From positions 1 to 62,076 of the forward strand of contig JAHEBM010000017.1 of the NCBI GenBank assembly GCA_024642245.1: a stretch of DNA of 62,076 nucleotides. Reading direction: 5' to 3'. The stretch comes from Haliea sp. GTDB taxonomy: Bacteria > Pseudomonadota > Gammaproteobacteria > Pseudomonadales > Halieaceae. Each line of letters starts with the position of its first letter. Position 1 is the first letter of the stretch. This document shows, one piece after another, positions 1 through 9,267 of this stretch. A model generated the notes under the pieces. That model had not been told where the DNA came from and did no database searches. It saw nothing but the letters and a program-made list of their open reading frames with translations. The translations under genes and the position numbers were made by a program.

Positions 1-1332
1 TTCGATGTAGGCATCGATCATATCGTTGGAGAAAACGCCACCAGCCGTCAGGAATCCACGGTCGGCATTGAGCGCTTCCAGCGACATCTCCAGGCTGGAA
101 GACACTGTGGGGATCAACTTGCCTTCTTCCGGGGGCAGGTCGTACAGGTCCTTGTCAGCGGCTTCGCCGGGGTGAATCTTGTTCTGGATACCGTCTAAGC
201 CCGCCATCATCATGGCGGCGAAGGCCAGGTAGGGGTTACCCATGGGATCGGGGAAGCGAACCTCGACACGCTTGCCCCTGGGGCTTGGCTCGTAGGGAAT
301 ACGGATAGAGGCGGACCGGTTGCGTGCCGAGTAGGCCAGCATCACAGGCGCTTCAAACCCGGGTACCAGGCGCTTGTAGGAGTTGGTGGACGGGTTGGTG
401 AACGCATTCAGGGCCCTGGCGTGCTTGATAATGCCGCCAATGTAATACAGCGCCTCATCGGACAGACCCGCATAGCCGTCACCGGCGAAAACGTTTTTGC
501 CGTCTTTGGCGATGGACTGGTGCACGTGCATGCCTGAGCCGTTGTCACCGACGATGGGCTTGGGCATGAAAGTCGCTGTTTTGCCGTAAGCGTGCGCCAC
601 ATTGTGTACGCAGTACTTGAGGATCTGCACCTCGTCAGCCTTTTTCACCAGGGTGCTGAAACGGACGCCGATTTCACACTGGCCCGCGGTCGCCACCTCG
701 TGGTGGTGCACTTCGATATCCAGCCCCATTTGCTCCATGGCGGTACACATGGCGGCGCGGATGTCATGCAGCGAGTCAACCGGGGGAACAGGAAAGTAGC
801 CGCCCTTTACCCCGGGCCGGTGGCCGGTGTTGCCTTCATCGTAAGCAAGACCTGAGGACCAGGCGGCTTCTTCCGAGTTGATCTTGCAGCTGGCGCCGCT
901 CATGTCGATGTGCCACTTCACGTCATCGAAGATGAAGAATTCGGGCTCGGGGCCGAAGAAGGCGGTGTCGCCGATACCGGTGGTCTTCAGGTAATCCTCG
1001 GCGCGTTGGGCGACAGAGCGGGGGTCGCGGTCGTAACCCTGCATGGTGGTGGGCTCGGCCACATTACAGCGCAGGATAACGGTAGCGTCATCGGTGAACG
1101 GATCGAGTACCGAAGTGCTGTCGTCCGGTATCAGTACCATGTCGGAGTCGTTGATGCCTTTCCAGCCCGCGATGGAGGAGCCGTCGAACATCTTGCCGGC
1201 TTCAAAGAAGTCTGCGTGAACTTCCTTGGACGGGATGGTCACGTGTTGCTCCTTGCCACGGGTATCGGTAAAGCGCAGGTCTACCCAGCGTGCTTCGTTC
1301 TCTTTTATCAGGTTCAGAGTTTGCTCTGACAT
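1..1332 (-). CDS. glnA: Glutamine synthetase type I (C-terminus cut by window edge)
   Basis: Cytoplasmic glutamine synthetase, which makes glutamine from glutamate, ammonia and ATP. The minus strand reads open from ATG at 1332 to the window edge, 444 codons. The E. coli enzyme has about 469 residues, so roughly 25 C-terminal residues are missing. The translation begins [20 protein letters not shown], typical of the dodecameric GSI-beta type. It holds the metal and ATP segments [13 protein letters not shown] and GSGMHVHQS, and the adenylylation loop DLYDLPPEE with its tyrosine, so control by adenylylation is expected. A GGAGG Shine-Dalgarno sits 7-8 nt before the ATG. Upstream lie a sigma-54 promoter and NtrC-like sites, the classical nitrogen-control arrangement. 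The gene is divergent from thiI. Confidence 0.97.
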   Translation of the reverse strand, partial: MSEQTLNLIKENEARWVDLRFTDTRGKEQHVTIPSKEVHADFFEAGKMFDGSSIAGWKGINDSDMVLIPDDSTSVLDPFTDDATVILRCNVAEPTTMQGYDRDPRSVAQRAEDYLKTTGIGDTAFFGPEPEFFIFDDVKWHIDMSGASCKINSEEAAWSSGLAYDEGNTGHRPGVKGGYFPVPPVDSLHDIRAAMCTAMEQMGLDIEVHHHEVATAGQCEIGVRFSTLVKKADEVQILKYCVHNVAHAYGKTATFMPKPIVGDNGSGMHVHQSIAKDGKNVFAGDGYAGLSDEALYYIGGIIKHARALNAFTNPSTNSYKRLVPGFEAPVMLAYSARNRSASIRIPYEPSPRGKRVEVRFPDPMGNPYLAFAAMMMAGLDGIQNKIHPGEAADKDLYDLPPEEGKLIPTVSSSLEMSLEALNADRGFLTAGGVFSNDMIDAYIE

Positions 1333-1440
1333 CTCAGTTCCTCCATGGGATGGTTATCGGGCCAGCCGGACTGGCCTGCGTTCTTTGCCTCGGTCACCGC
1401 ACTGCTGCGGTCACCAGGTGTCTTTGGCAGATTCATTAAC

Positions 1441-1457
1441 AGCAAGAGCTGTGCCAA
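1441..1457 (-). promoter_or_regulatory. Sigma-54 (RpoN) promoter of glnA
   Basis: On the minus strand this reads TTGGCACAGCTCTTGCT, matching the sigma-54 consensus TGGCAC-N5-TTGCW, with the GG and GC doublets at the proper 10-nt separation. It closely resembles E. coli glnAp2. The transcript should start near 1430, giving a leader of about 100 nt before the glnA ATG at 1332. Sigma-54 promoters need an enhancer-binding activator; the NtrC-like sites lie 70-125 bp further upstream. Confidence 0.9.
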
Positions 1458-1527
1458 GAAAGTGCTGCAGCTAACATACTGAATTAGCGCGTATTTTCAC
1501 CTAGGATTGAGTCGGCCACTTTGGCTC

Positions 1528-1544
1528 TGCACCAACATAGAGCA
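1528..1544. promoter_or_regulatory. NtrC binding site, proximal
   Basis: The 17 bp TGCACCAACATAGAGCA match the NtrC enhancer dyad (TGCACCAACATGGTGCT in E. coli glnA) in all of the left half and most of the right. The centre is about 106 bp upstream of the predicted sigma-54 start, comparable to the -108 site of E. coli. Confidence 0.75.
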
Positions 1545-1548
1545 TTAA

Positions 1549-1565
1549 TGCGCTTTTATGGTGCG
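1549..1565. promoter_or_regulatory. NtrC binding site, distal
   Basis: TGCGCTTTTATGGTGCG is a second NtrC-like dyad with a strong right half (TGGTGC). Its centre is 21 bp, two helical turns, from the first site, so two NtrC dimers could bind cooperatively on one DNA face. Both sites lie 100-140 bp upstream of the thiI start, so effects on thiI are possible but not shown. Confidence 0.65.
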
Positions 1566-1664
1566 CGCCACCGCGCATTTTTCACTCGGCAGGCTTTGAC
1601 TGCACAAAACCCCGTCCAGAGCCCGTATACTACGCGCCGAACCGGACGCGACGTTATGACGCCT

Positions 1665-3110
1665 ATGAAATTCGTTGTCAAGTACTTCTCTGAAATCGCC
1701 ATAAAGAGCAAGCCTGTGCGCCGTCGTTTCGTCGCCCAGCTGGCCAGGAACCTGCTGGAGGTTTTGCGGGAAATCGACCCCGACGTCCAGGTGTTGCGGC
1801 AATGGGACAGGTTGCGGGTGGCAACGTCCCTGGAAGACGCGAAGGTGGGTATCCGTTTTGTGGAAGCCATGCGCCGGGTCTCGGGCATTACCTATATCCT
1901 CGAGGTTCGTGAGCATCCGCTGCCGGAGCTGGAGCAGATCGTGGAGTATGTCCTGCCACTGTATGCTGACCAGTTGGCGGGCAGGCGCTTTGCCGTCCGC
2001 TGCAAGCGCAGCGGGTCACACCCTTTCACCTCGGTCGATGTGGAGCGGGAGGTTGGCGGGGCGCTATTGCAGCGCACCGGGGCTGCCGGCGTCCGCCTGG
2101 TGGATCCGGACGTGACCGTAGACCTGGAAATCAGCAAGAAAACGCTGTTCGTCATTGCCGGGCGCCACCGCGGCCCGGGTGGTTACCCGGTGGGCAGCCT
2201 CGATCCTGTGCTGTCCCTGATCTCCGGCGGGTTCGATTCCCCGGTGGCCAGTTATCTCACCATGAAGCGCGGCATGCGCACACACTTCCTGTTTTTCAAG
2301 CTCGGCGGGCGAGACCACGAGATCGGTGTCAAGGAGGTTGCCCTTTACCTCTGGCAGAAATATGGCTGCAACCAGCGGGTACTGTTTATCAGCGTGCCCT
2401 TTGAAGAGGTGGTAGCCGAATTGCTCGGGAAGATCGAGGACAGCCAGATGGGGGTCATTCTCAAGCGCATGATGTTGCGCGTGGCGGACCGCCTGGCCCG
2501 GGACCTGGAGATCGATGCGCTGGTAACCGGCGAGTGTGTTGCCCAGGTGAGCAGCCAGACCCTGCGTAACCTGTCGGTTATTGACCAGGTGACAGGGCAC
2601 CTGGTACTGCGGCCGCTGATTACCACCGACAAGGAAGAGATTGTGCGTATGGCCAGCGCTATCGGCACCCTGGAGTTCGCGGCCAATATGCCCGAGTACT
2701 GCGGCATCATCTCGGTCAATCCCACCACCCGGGCCAGGCTCGGGAGAGTGGAGTCGCAGGAAAAAAACTTTGATATGGCGATCCTCGACCGGGCGATTGC
2801 CGGCGCGCGCCAGACCCGTATTGATCGACTGGCGGAAGAGGAGCTGTCCCCGGTCGAGGTGGAAGTATTGTCGGTGCCGCTGGCCAACAGCACCGTCATC
2901 GATATCCGCCACCCCGATGAAGTGGAGCTTTGCCCCTTGCAGCTGTCCGTGCCCGTGGTGCAGATACCGTTCTACCTGCTGCATGGCAAGGCGGGCGGTC
3001 TCGCGCCCGGCACCTATATGCTGTACTGCGGCAAGGGTGTCATGAGCCGACTGCATGCGAGCCATTTGCTGGCAACGACAGATTTGGACGTCAAAGTCTA
3101 TATGCCATAA
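1665..3110 (+). CDS. thiI: tRNA 4-thiouridine synthase / thiazole sulfur carrier enzyme ThiI
   Basis: ThiI adenylates U8 of tRNA and transfers persulfide sulfur to make 4-thiouridine; in many bacteria it also feeds sulfur to thiamine thiazole synthesis. The ATG at 1665 gives MKFVVKYFSEIAIKSK, which aligns with the family N-terminus, and 481 residues (E. coli 482). An ATG three codons earlier (1656) is possible. Order of domains: THUMP region, PP-loop ATPase with SGGFDSPVASY, then a C-terminal rhodanese domain with the persulfide cysteine in YMLYCGKGVMSRL. The rhodanese domain marks the long, enterobacterial-type ThiI. It is followed by typA on the same strand, 80 bp away. Confidence 0.96.
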   Translation: MKFVVKYFSEIAIKSKPVRRRFVAQLARNLLEVLREIDPDVQVLRQWDRLRVATSLEDAKVGIRFVEAMRRVSGITYILEVREHPLPELEQIVEYVLPLYADQLAGRRFAVRCKRSGSHPFTSVDVEREVGGALLQRTGAAGVRLVDPDVTVDLEISKKTLFVIAGRHRGPGGYPVGSLDPVLSLISGGFDSPVASYLTMKRGMRTHFLFFKLGGRDHEIGVKEVALYLWQKYGCNQRVLFISVPFEEVVAELLGKIEDSQMGVILKRMMLRVADRLARDLEIDALVTGECVAQVSSQTLRNLSVIDQVTGHLVLRPLITTDKEEIVRMASAIGTLEFAANMPEYCGIISVNPTTRARLGRVESQEKNFDMAILDRAIAGARQTRIDRLAEEELSPVEVEVLSVPLANSTVIDIRHPDEVELCPLQLSVPVVQIPFYLLHGKAGGLAPGTYMLYCGKGVMSRLHASHLLATTDLDVKVYMP

Positions 3111-3116
3111 TAGACC

Positions 3117-3146
3117 TGTGCCTGCCGAAGGCCTATGGGGTATAAT
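3117..3146 (+). promoter_or_regulatory. Probable sigma-70 promoter of typA
   Basis: A perfect TATAAT at 3141-3146 is preceded, 18 nt upstream, by a weak -35 (TGTGCC, 3117-3122). The start site would be near 3153, leaving a leader of about 38 nt. The -10 is strong; the -35 is a poor match. Confidence 0.5.
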
Positions 3147-3190
3147 CCGCGCCCTTTTTTGCACGGGCGTCGGCGCCCCGAGGTAACCCC

Positions 3191-5005
3191 TTGATCGACA
3201 AGCTTCGCAATATCGCCATCATTGCACACGTAGACCACGGCAAGACGACCCTGGTGGATTGCCTCCTGCAGCAGTCCGGCACCCTGGACCGCCGTTCCGA
3301 GGGTTCCGAGCGCATCATGGACTCCAATGACCAGGAGCGCGAGCGTGGCATTACCATCCTGGCCAAGAACACCGCGATCGAGTGGAATGACTACCACATC
3401 AATATCGTGGACACGCCCGGGCACGCCGACTTTGGCGGCGAGGTCGAGCGGGTATTGTCCATGGTCGATTCGGTATTGTTGCTGGTGGATGCGGTCGATG
3501 GCCCGATGCCGCAGACCCGGTTCGTGACCTCCAAGGCTTTCGAGCAGGGTTTGAACCCCATCGTCGTCATCAACAAAATCGACCGCCCGGGCGCGCGCCC
3601 CGACTGGGTGGTGGACCAGGTGTTTGACCTGTTCGACCGCCTCGGTGCCACCGAGCAGCAGCTGGATTTCCCGGTGATCTACACTTCCGCGATACAGGGC
3701 ATTGCCGGGCTTGATCATGAAAATATGGCTGCGGACATGCAGCCCCTGTTTGAGACCGTCATCGAGAAAGTGCCTGCGCCGGCGGTGAACTCGGACGGCC
3801 CACTGCAGATGCAGGTCAGTGCGCTGGACTACAGCAGCTACGTGGGAGTTATCGGTATTGGCCGTATCACCCGCGGTACGCTCGCTCCCAATACGCAGGT
3901 TGTCGTGGTCGACCCGGAGGGTGCCACGCGCAAGGGTCGTGTGCTGCAGGTCATGGGCTACCTGGGGCTGGAGCGATTTGATGTTGAATCCGCGGAGGCC
4001 GGTGACATTGTCTGTATCACCGGTATCGAGGGTCTGAATATTTCCGACACCCTGTGTGACCCGGCGATGATAGAAGCCCTGCCGCCGCTGTCGGTGGATG
4101 AGCCCACAGTGAGCATGACTTTCCAGGTCAATGATTCGCCCTTCGCCGGCAAGGAGGGCAAGTACGTTACCTCGCGCAATATCAAGGAGCGCCTGGAGCG
4201 GGAGCTGATCCACAATGTGGCGCTGCGGGTAGCGCAGGGCGACAGCCCCGACAAGTTCAAGGTTTCCGGGCGCGGCGAACTGCACCTGTCCGTGCTTATC
4301 GAGAATATGCGCCGGGAGGGTTTCGAGCTGGGAGTGTCCCGCCCCGAGGTGATCCAGAAAGAAATCGACGGCAAGATGCACGAACCCTTCGAACAGCTGG
4401 TGATCGACTGCGAGGAGCAGCACCAGGGTGCGGTGATGGAAGAGCTGGGTATGCGCCGGGCGGAGCTGGAAAACATGGTACCCGACGGCAAGGGCCGCGT
4501 GCGCCTTGAATTCATCGTGCCGGCCAGGGGCCTGATCGGTTTCCGCTCGATGTTCCTCACCATGACATCCGGCGCCGGCATCATGACTCACGTTTTCGAT
4601 CATTACGGTCCGGTAAAGGCTGCCGAGATAGTGCGTCGCGGCAATGGTGTGCTGGTATCCATGGTAAAGGGCAAGACCCTGGGCTACTCCCTGTACAACC
4701 TGCAGGATCGGGGCCGTATGTTTGTCCAGCCCAACATCGACGTGTACGAAGGCCAGATTATAGGCCTGCACAGTCGCAGCAACGACCTGGCGGTGAATCC
4801 CACCAAGGGCAAGCAGCTTACCAACGTGCGCGCCTCCGGTACCGACGAGGCCCTGACCCTGACGCCCCCGGTGCGCCATACCCTGGAGCAGGCACTGGAA
4901 TTCATCGAGGAAGATGAATTGGTGGAGGTAACGCCACTGAGCATTCGCCTGCGCAAGAAGCTGCTGCAGGAGCACGAGCGTCGCAGGGCAGACAGGGGCG
5001 GATGA
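3191..5005 (+). CDS. typA: Translational GTPase TypA/BipA
   Basis: BipA is a ribosome-binding GTPase of the EF-G/LepA group that aids 50S assembly and stress or cold growth. The start is TTG at 3191, chosen because it gives [20 protein letters not shown], the family N-terminus, and has GAGGT 6-7 nt upstream. The product is 604 residues, the usual length. Visible GTPase motifs: G1 [10 protein letters not shown]2 region RGITI, G3 DTPGHADF, G4 NKID. The C-terminal half has the EF-G-like domains III and V plus the BipA-specific end ([38 protein letters not shown]). It is followed after 40 bp by dtd. Confidence 0.97.
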   Translation: MIDKLRNIAIIAHVDHGKTTLVDCLLQQSGTLDRRSEGSERIMDSNDQERERGITILAKNTAIEWNDYHINIVDTPGHADFGGEVERVLSMVDSVLLLVDAVDGPMPQTRFVTSKAFEQGLNPIVVINKIDRPGARPDWVVDQVFDLFDRLGATEQQLDFPVIYTSAIQGIAGLDHENMAADMQPLFETVIEKVPAPAVNSDGPLQMQVSALDYSSYVGVIGIGRITRGTLAPNTQVVVVDPEGATRKGRVLQVMGYLGLERFDVESAEAGDIVCITGIEGLNISDTLCDPAMIEALPPLSVDEPTVSMTFQVNDSPFAGKEGKYVTSRNIKERLERELIHNVALRVAQGDSPDKFKVSGRGELHLSVLIENMRREGFELGVSRPEVIQKEIDGKMHEPFEQLVIDCEEQHQGAVMEELGMRRAELENMVPDGKGRVRLEFIVPARGLIGFRSMFLTMTSGAGIMTHVFDHYGPVKAAEIVRRGNGVLVSMVKGKTLGYSLYNLQDRGRMFVQPNIDVYEGQIIGLHSRSNDLAVNPTKGKQLTNVRASGTDEALTLTPPVRHTLEQALEFIEEDELVEVTPLSIRLRKKLLQEHERRRADRGG

Positions 5006-5045
5006 CAATCTCTCGCATTTTACCCAGAGCGTTCAAGCGCCGGGC

Positions 5046-5486
5046 ATGAAAGCCCTCCTCCAGCGTGTGAGTTCCGCCAGCGTTACGGTGGAGGGCAAAG
5101 TGGTTGGCGAGATCGGCACTGGCCTGCTGGTGTTGCTCGGCATCGACCGGGGGGACGATCGGGTTACCGCGAACCGGATGCTCGAAAAGGTGCTTGCCTA
5201 CCGTCTGTTTGCCGATGACAGCGGTCGTATGAATCGCAGCGTCGCGGATATTGACGGGGGTGTGCTGCTGGTATCGCAATTTACCCTGTCGGCGGATACC
5301 GGCAAGGGCTTGCGGCCCAGTTTTTCCCAGGCCATGCCGCCGGTAGATGCGCAAGCCCTGTACGATTATATGGTGGCAGAGCTGCGGCGCAGCCACCCGC
5401 GCGCGGCGGCGGGCGTGTTCGGCGCGGACATGCAGGTCGGTCTCGTCAATGACGGTCCCGTGACGTTTATGCTTGAATCAGGCTGA
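5046..5486 (+). CDS. dtd: D-aminoacyl-tRNA deacylase
   Basis: Hydrolyses D-amino acids (and glycine mischarged on tRNA-Ala) from tRNA, a cytoplasmic proofreading step. 146 residues against 145 in E. coli. The two signature segments of the active site are present: SQFTL near residue 78 and NDGPVTFML near the C-terminus, containing the GP dipeptide that enforces chirality. ATG at 5046 gives MKALLQRVSSASVTVEGK, the standard N-terminus. It lies 40 bp after typA and probably shares its transcript. The last 9 bp overlap the convergent elaA gene. Confidence 0.96.
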   Translation: MKALLQRVSSASVTVEGKVVGEIGTGLLVLLGIDRGDDRVTANRMLEKVLAYRLFADDSGRMNRSVADIDGGVLLVSQFTLSADTGKGLRPSFSQAMPPVDAQALYDYMVAELRRSHPRAAAGVFGADMQVGLVNDGPVTFMLESG

Positions 5487-5933
5487 GCGCGGATACACCA
5501 TCTGGATGTGCGGTATGCCATCCTCGCCAAAAATGCCGCCTTCGGCGACGAACCCCAGTTGGCTGTAAAAATCTTCCAGGTAAGCCTGTGCGTTGATCCT
5601 GATGTTCTGGTCTGGCCAGCGCTGCAGGTTGTGCCCGATGCCCCGCTTCACCAGCTCCCTGCCCAGTTCATTACCCCGCGCCGGTTGGCTTACGACGATA
5701 CGACCGATGGCGCTTTCGGGGAAATTGGTGCCCGGTGCGAGGCACCGCAGGTAAGCCAGCAGTTCGCCCTCATGCCAGCACAGCATGTGCACCGCGCCCT
5801 GGTCGAGGTTGTCGAGGTCGAGGTAGGCGCAGTCCTGTTCTACCGCGAAAACCGCCTGCCTGAGCCGCAGCGCGGCATAGAGTTCCAGCGTGTTCAGTTC
5901 GGCAAATTCGCAGGTTTGCCATCGGTAAGCCAT
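5478..5933 (-). CDS. elaA: ElaA-family GNAT acetyltransferase
   Basis: A GNAT-fold protein of the ElaA family; the substrate is unknown. 151 residues (E. coli ElaA 153). The ATG at 5933 is chosen because it gives MAYRWQTCEFAELNTLELY, aligning with the family start; an upstream in-frame ATG at 6032 would add 33 residues with no counterpart. Family features: LRLRQAVFAVEQDCAY near the N-terminus, the acetyl-CoA binding stretch IGRIVVSQPARGNELGREL, and the C-terminal GEDGIPHIQMVYP. A possible Shine-Dalgarno AAGGA lies about 10 nt upstream. Its 3' end overlaps dtd by 9 bp, tail to tail. Confidence 0.92.
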   Translation of the reverse strand: MAYRWQTCEFAELNTLELYAALRLRQAVFAVEQDCAYLDLDNLDQGAVHMLCWHEGELLAYLRCLAPGTNFPESAIGRIVVSQPARGNELGRELVKRGIGHNLQRWPDQNIRINAQAYLEDFYSQLGFVAEGGIFGEDGIPHIQMVYPRSA

Positions 5934-6104
5934 GGACACCGGATCCTTGTGACAAATGTTATGGCAAGCGTTCTCCCTCGCCGGTTTAGTTGCTACTATA
6001 GGCCTCAAACAGCAGCGGGAAAAGACTTTCACCCTCCCGCGAAAAACGCATTAACAGGGTGTGATCCACGGGGATCCGGGGATATATCGGACAGGGGTTT
6101 GACG

Positions 6105-6917
6105 ATGTTGGCCGATACTGAGCTCACGCAGGATTTTACGCTTCTCACACAGCAATATCGCGAGTTGATCGACGCACTGCTGGGCGTGGTTGGTATGCCG
6201 GGCATGCCGCTGGAAGTGGCCCCTGCCAGTGAGGGAAATTTTCGCGGCTATGACGGTAACCAATTCTACGTTGTCAGGCGCGGCACAATCGACGCATCGT
6301 ACCAGGGCAAGCTCGTGTACACCCTGGAGGAAGGCGACATTCTACTGCCCGATATAGCCGGCGGCGCACAACAGGACAGCACTGTCTACTATCGCAGTGC
6401 CGCCGGTGGCAGGCTCGACAGTTACCCCGCACTGGAGTTTATGCGCCGCGTATTCAACGAGCCGGCGGCCATGCGCCTGTGGAGTCGCGTCCTGATAACA
6501 TACTCGGGCCTGATGCTTCGCATCACTGCCGCATCTGTGCCGGAAGAGGCGCCATCGACGCCGGGATTCGAGGATTACGCCCCGGGCGAGATTATTATTC
6601 GCCAGGGTGACCGTGCGGACTACGTGTTCAATATGTCCAGCGGTGTGGCCGAGGTGCTGGTCGACAATGTCACTGTCGGCCGTATAGCCGAGGGGGAGAT
6701 TTTCGGCGCCATGGCGGCGCTTACCCATGCCGACCGAAGCGCTACCGTGCGCGCCAAGACGGCCTGTTCGGTGGTGAAGGTTCCCAAGGAGCAGTTTACC
6801 GAACTGATCAAGAGCAACCCCGCGACCATCCACAGCCTTCTGGTCGATATGGCAAATTCTATCGTCAACCTCAACGAGCAGTTGGTAGGCCTGCGCGGCA
6901 ATCACGGTGTGAACTAA
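6105..6917 (+). CDS. Cyclic-nucleotide-binding-fold protein without a DNA-binding domain
   Basis: A 270-residue protein starting at ATG 6105 (MLADTELTQDFTLLTQQY); upstream in-frame sequence is antisense to elaA and is not used. Residues about 145-260 form a cNMP-binding beta-roll (YAPGEIIIRQGD...GRIAEGEIFGAM...DRSATVRA). The N-terminal half has a weaker similar pattern (YVVRRGTIDASYQGKLVYTL), so two tandem roll domains are possible. The phosphate-binding cassette keeps the arginine (DRSATVRA), but the usual acidic residue after FG is replaced by alanine (IFGAM), so binding of cAMP or cGMP is uncertain. No helix-turn-helix follows, unlike CRP/FNR regulators. It lies 90 bp before parC on the same strand. 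Exact role unknown. Confidence 0.75.
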   Translation: MLADTELTQDFTLLTQQYRELIDALLGVVGMPGMPLEVAPASEGNFRGYDGNQFYVVRRGTIDASYQGKLVYTLEEGDILLPDIAGGAQQDSTVYYRSAAGGRLDSYPALEFMRRVFNEPAAMRLWSRVLITYSGLMLRITAASVPEEAPSTPGFEDYAPGEIIIRQGDRADYVFNMSSGVAEVLVDNVTVGRIAEGEIFGAMAALTHADRSATVRAKTACSVVKVPKEQFTELIKSNPATIHSLLVDMANSIVNLNEQLVGLRGNHGVN

Positions 6918-7007
6918 ACACAAGGGCCAACTGGCAACAGGTTTTTCTCCCGGTTTCGTCCCCGCTTAACTAAAACGCTTAAACCAATATAGACAGGCCG
7001 GTATTTA

Positions 7008-9260
7008 ATGTCTGACATTCTCGAAATTGATAACGACGGCATCGAGCAGGTGTCGCTGAAGCAGTATGCGGAAAAGGCTTACCTGGACTACTCCATGTAC
7101 GTCATTCTCGACCGCGCCCTGCCGCACGTTGGCGACGGCCTCAAGCCGGTGCAGCGACGGATTGTGTACGCCATGAGCGAACTTGGCCTGAAGGCGACCG
7201 CCAAGTTCAAGAAGTCGGCGCGCACCGTGGGTGATGTGATCGGTAAATTTCATCCCCACGGCGACAGCGCGGCCTACGAGGCCATGGTCCTGATGGCCCA
7301 GAATTTCAGCTATCGCTACCCGCTGGTTGATGGGCAGGGCAACTGGGGTTCGCCAGACGACCCGAAATCCTTCGCGGCCATGCGCTACACCGAATCACGT
7401 TTGACTGCCTACGCGGATGTGCTGCTGGCCGAGCTGGGCCAGGGCACGGTGGACTGGGCGCCGAACTTCGATGGCACCATGGATGAGCCGCGCGTACTGC
7501 CTGCCCAGGTACCGAACGTGCTGCTCAATGGCACCACCGGCATCGCGGTGGGTATGGCCACCGATGTGCCGCCGCACAACCTGCGCGAGGTCGTGTCCGC
7601 GACGATCCGCCTGCTGGAGGCGCCCAAGTCGACGGTAGCCGAGTTGTGTGAACACGTGCTGGCGCCGGATTTCCCTACCGAAGCCGAAATTATCACCCCC
7701 AGGGAAGATATCGTGGCGATGTATGAGAGCGGGCGCGGCGGCCTGCGCATGCGCGCCGTCTGGGAGCGGGAGGGCAGTGACCTGGTCATAACCGCCCTGC
7801 CCTACCAGGTATCCGGCTCCCGTGTGCTGGAGCAGATTGCGCAGCAGATGCAGGCGAAAAAACTGTCCATGGTAGCGGACCTGCGGGACGAGTCGGATCA
7901 CGAGAATCCCACCCGTCTGGTCATCGTGCCCCGGTCCAACCGCATTGACGTCGATGGCCTGATGAACCACCTGTTCGCCACCACCGATCTGGAGCGCAGC
8001 TACCGCATCAACCTGAACATGATCGGCATAGACGGCCGCCCCGGCGTCAAGGGGCTCGATCGTATCCTCCGGGAGTGGCTGTCATTTCGTACAGATACTG
8101 TTCGGCGGCGCCTGGAACATCGCCTCGAGCGGGTGCTGAAACGCCTGCACATACTGGAAGGTTACCTTGTTGCATTCCTCAATATCGATGAAGTGATTCA
8201 TATCATCCGCACGGAGGACAAACCGAAGCCCGCCCTGATGCAGCGCTTTGGACTCAGTGACGTACAGGCCGAAGCGGTGCTGGAACTGAAGTTGCGCAAC
8301 CTCGCGAAACTCGAGGAAATCAGTATTCGCGGCGAGCAGGACGAGCTGGCGAATGAGCGGGACGAGCTGCAAAAAATCCTCGGCAGCGCCGCGCGACTCA
8401 AGACGCTGATCAAGAATGAACTGCTGGCAGTGGCGGAAAAATTCGGCGATGAGCGCCGTTCACCTCTGGTGCAGCGCGAGGAGGCCAAGGCCTTCAGCGA
8501 ACTGGAAATGGTGAGCGTCGACCCGGTGACTGTAGTGATGTCGGAAAAAGGCTGGATTCGCGCCGCCCGGGGCCACGATATCGACCCCACCAGCCTGAGC
8601 TACAAATCCGGGGACAGCTTCAAGATGGCGGTCCATGGGCGCAGCAACCAGCCCGTTGTCATACTCGATTCCACCGGCAGGGCCTATACGGTGGCCACGC
8701 ATAACCTGCCCTCCGCCCGGGGCCAGGGTGAGCCCGTCACAGGGCGGATCAACCCTCCTTCGGGTGCGAGTTTCGAGGGTATGATGATGGGGAGCGAGGA
8801 CCAGCTTTACCTGCTGGCGAGCGATGCTGGCTACGGTTTTGTGGCGAAACTGGGCGACCTGCAAACCAAGAACCGTGCGGGCAAGGCCGCGATCAGTCTG
8901 CCCGGGGGTGGCCGGGTGTTGCAGCCGTCGCCAATTACCGCTGTGGAAGGCTCCTGGGTGGCGGCGGCCACCAACGAGGGTCGCCTATTGGTCTTTTCGC
9001 TGGCTGACCTGCCGCAGCTTTCCCGGGGCAAGGGCAACAAGATTATCGGGATACCCCCCGCACGGGTGCAAAGTCGCGATGAATTCGTGGTGGCCGTACA
9101 GGTCATTACCGAGACTGGCAGCCTGCTGGTGTATGCCGGTAAACGGCACATCAAGCTGAAATTCTCCGAGCTGGAGCACTACCGGGGCGACCGCGGTCGC
9201 CGTGGCAACAAGCTTCCCCGGGGCTTCCAGAAGGTCGATGCCGTGCTGGTCGAGGGCTGA
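7008..9260 (+). CDS. parC: DNA topoisomerase IV subunit A
   Basis: ParC is the DNA-breaking subunit of topoisomerase IV, which with ParE decatenates daughter chromosomes. 750 residues, normal length. The N-terminal winged-helix/tower part has the catalytic tyrosine at residue 127 ([11 protein letters not shown]). The quinolone-resistance region reads [13 protein letters not shown] with Ser87 and Glu91, the wild-type (sensitive) residues at the E. coli Ser80/Glu84 positions. The C-terminal beta-pinwheel follows (about residues 500-750). parE is not in the window. ATG at 7008 gives [20 protein letters not shown]. The gene ends 7 bp from the convergent downstream gene. Confidence 0.97.
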   Translation: MSDILEIDNDGIEQVSLKQYAEKAYLDYSMYVILDRALPHVGDGLKPVQRRIVYAMSELGLKATAKFKKSARTVGDVIGKFHPHGDSAAYEAMVLMAQNFSYRYPLVDGQGNWGSPDDPKSFAAMRYTESRLTAYADVLLAELGQGTVDWAPNFDGTMDEPRVLPAQVPNVLLNGTTGIAVGMATDVPPHNLREVVSATIRLLEAPKSTVAELCEHVLAPDFPTEAEIITPREDIVAMYESGRGGLRMRAVWEREGSDLVITALPYQVSGSRVLEQIAQQMQAKKLSMVADLRDESDHENPTRLVIVPRSNRIDVDGLMNHLFATTDLERSYRINLNMIGIDGRPGVKGLDRILREWLSFRTDTVRRRLEHRLERVLKRLHILEGYLVAFLNIDEVIHIIRTEDKPKPALMQRFGLSDVQAEAVLELKLRNLAKLEEISIRGEQDELANERDELQKILGSAARLKTLIKNELLAVAEKFGDERRSPLVQREEAKAFSELEMVSVDPVTVVMSEKGWIRAARGHDIDPTSLSYKSGDSFKMAVHGRSNQPVVILDSTGRAYTVATHNLPSARGQGEPVTGRINPPSGASFEGMMMGSEDQLYLLASDAGYGFVAKLGDLQTKNRAGKAAISLPGGGRVLQPSPITAVEGSWVAAATNEGRLLVFSLADLPQLSRGKGNKIIGIPPARVQSRDEFVVAVQVITETGSLLVYAGKRHIKLKFSELEHYRGDRGRRGNKLPRGFQKVDAVLVEG

Positions 9261-9267
9261 GCCGAGC

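Larger units (their letters stand above)
1333..1664. other. glnA-thiI divergent intergenic region
   Basis: This 332-bp gap holds the glnA Shine-Dalgarno, the sigma-54 promoter (1441-1457) and two NtrC-like sites (1528-1565). A possible thiI -10 box, TATACT, lies at 1626-1631; no well-spaced -35 accompanies it (a TTGACT at 1596-1601 would give a 24-nt spacer). I see no small ORF with a credible start here. An in-frame upstream extension of thiI from 1521 is rejected because it would run through the regulatory sites and has no family counterpart. Confidence 0.7.

Noticed and set aside
3098..5008. Long open frame on the minus strand opposite typA (about 636 codons)
   Set aside because: It is the antisense shadow of a highly conserved gene in GC-rich DNA; its translation is rich in His, Gln, Arg and Val with no recognisable domain or credible ribosome site.
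5948..5963. Possible CRP/Vfr site (TGTGACAAATGTTATG) between elaA and the cNMP-fold gene
   Set aside because: Only the left half TGTGA fits; the right half lacks TCACA, so it is not better than chance.
5508..6104. Upstream extension of the cNMP-fold protein
   Set aside because: This part is antisense to elaA; the protein pattern starts at ATG 6105.
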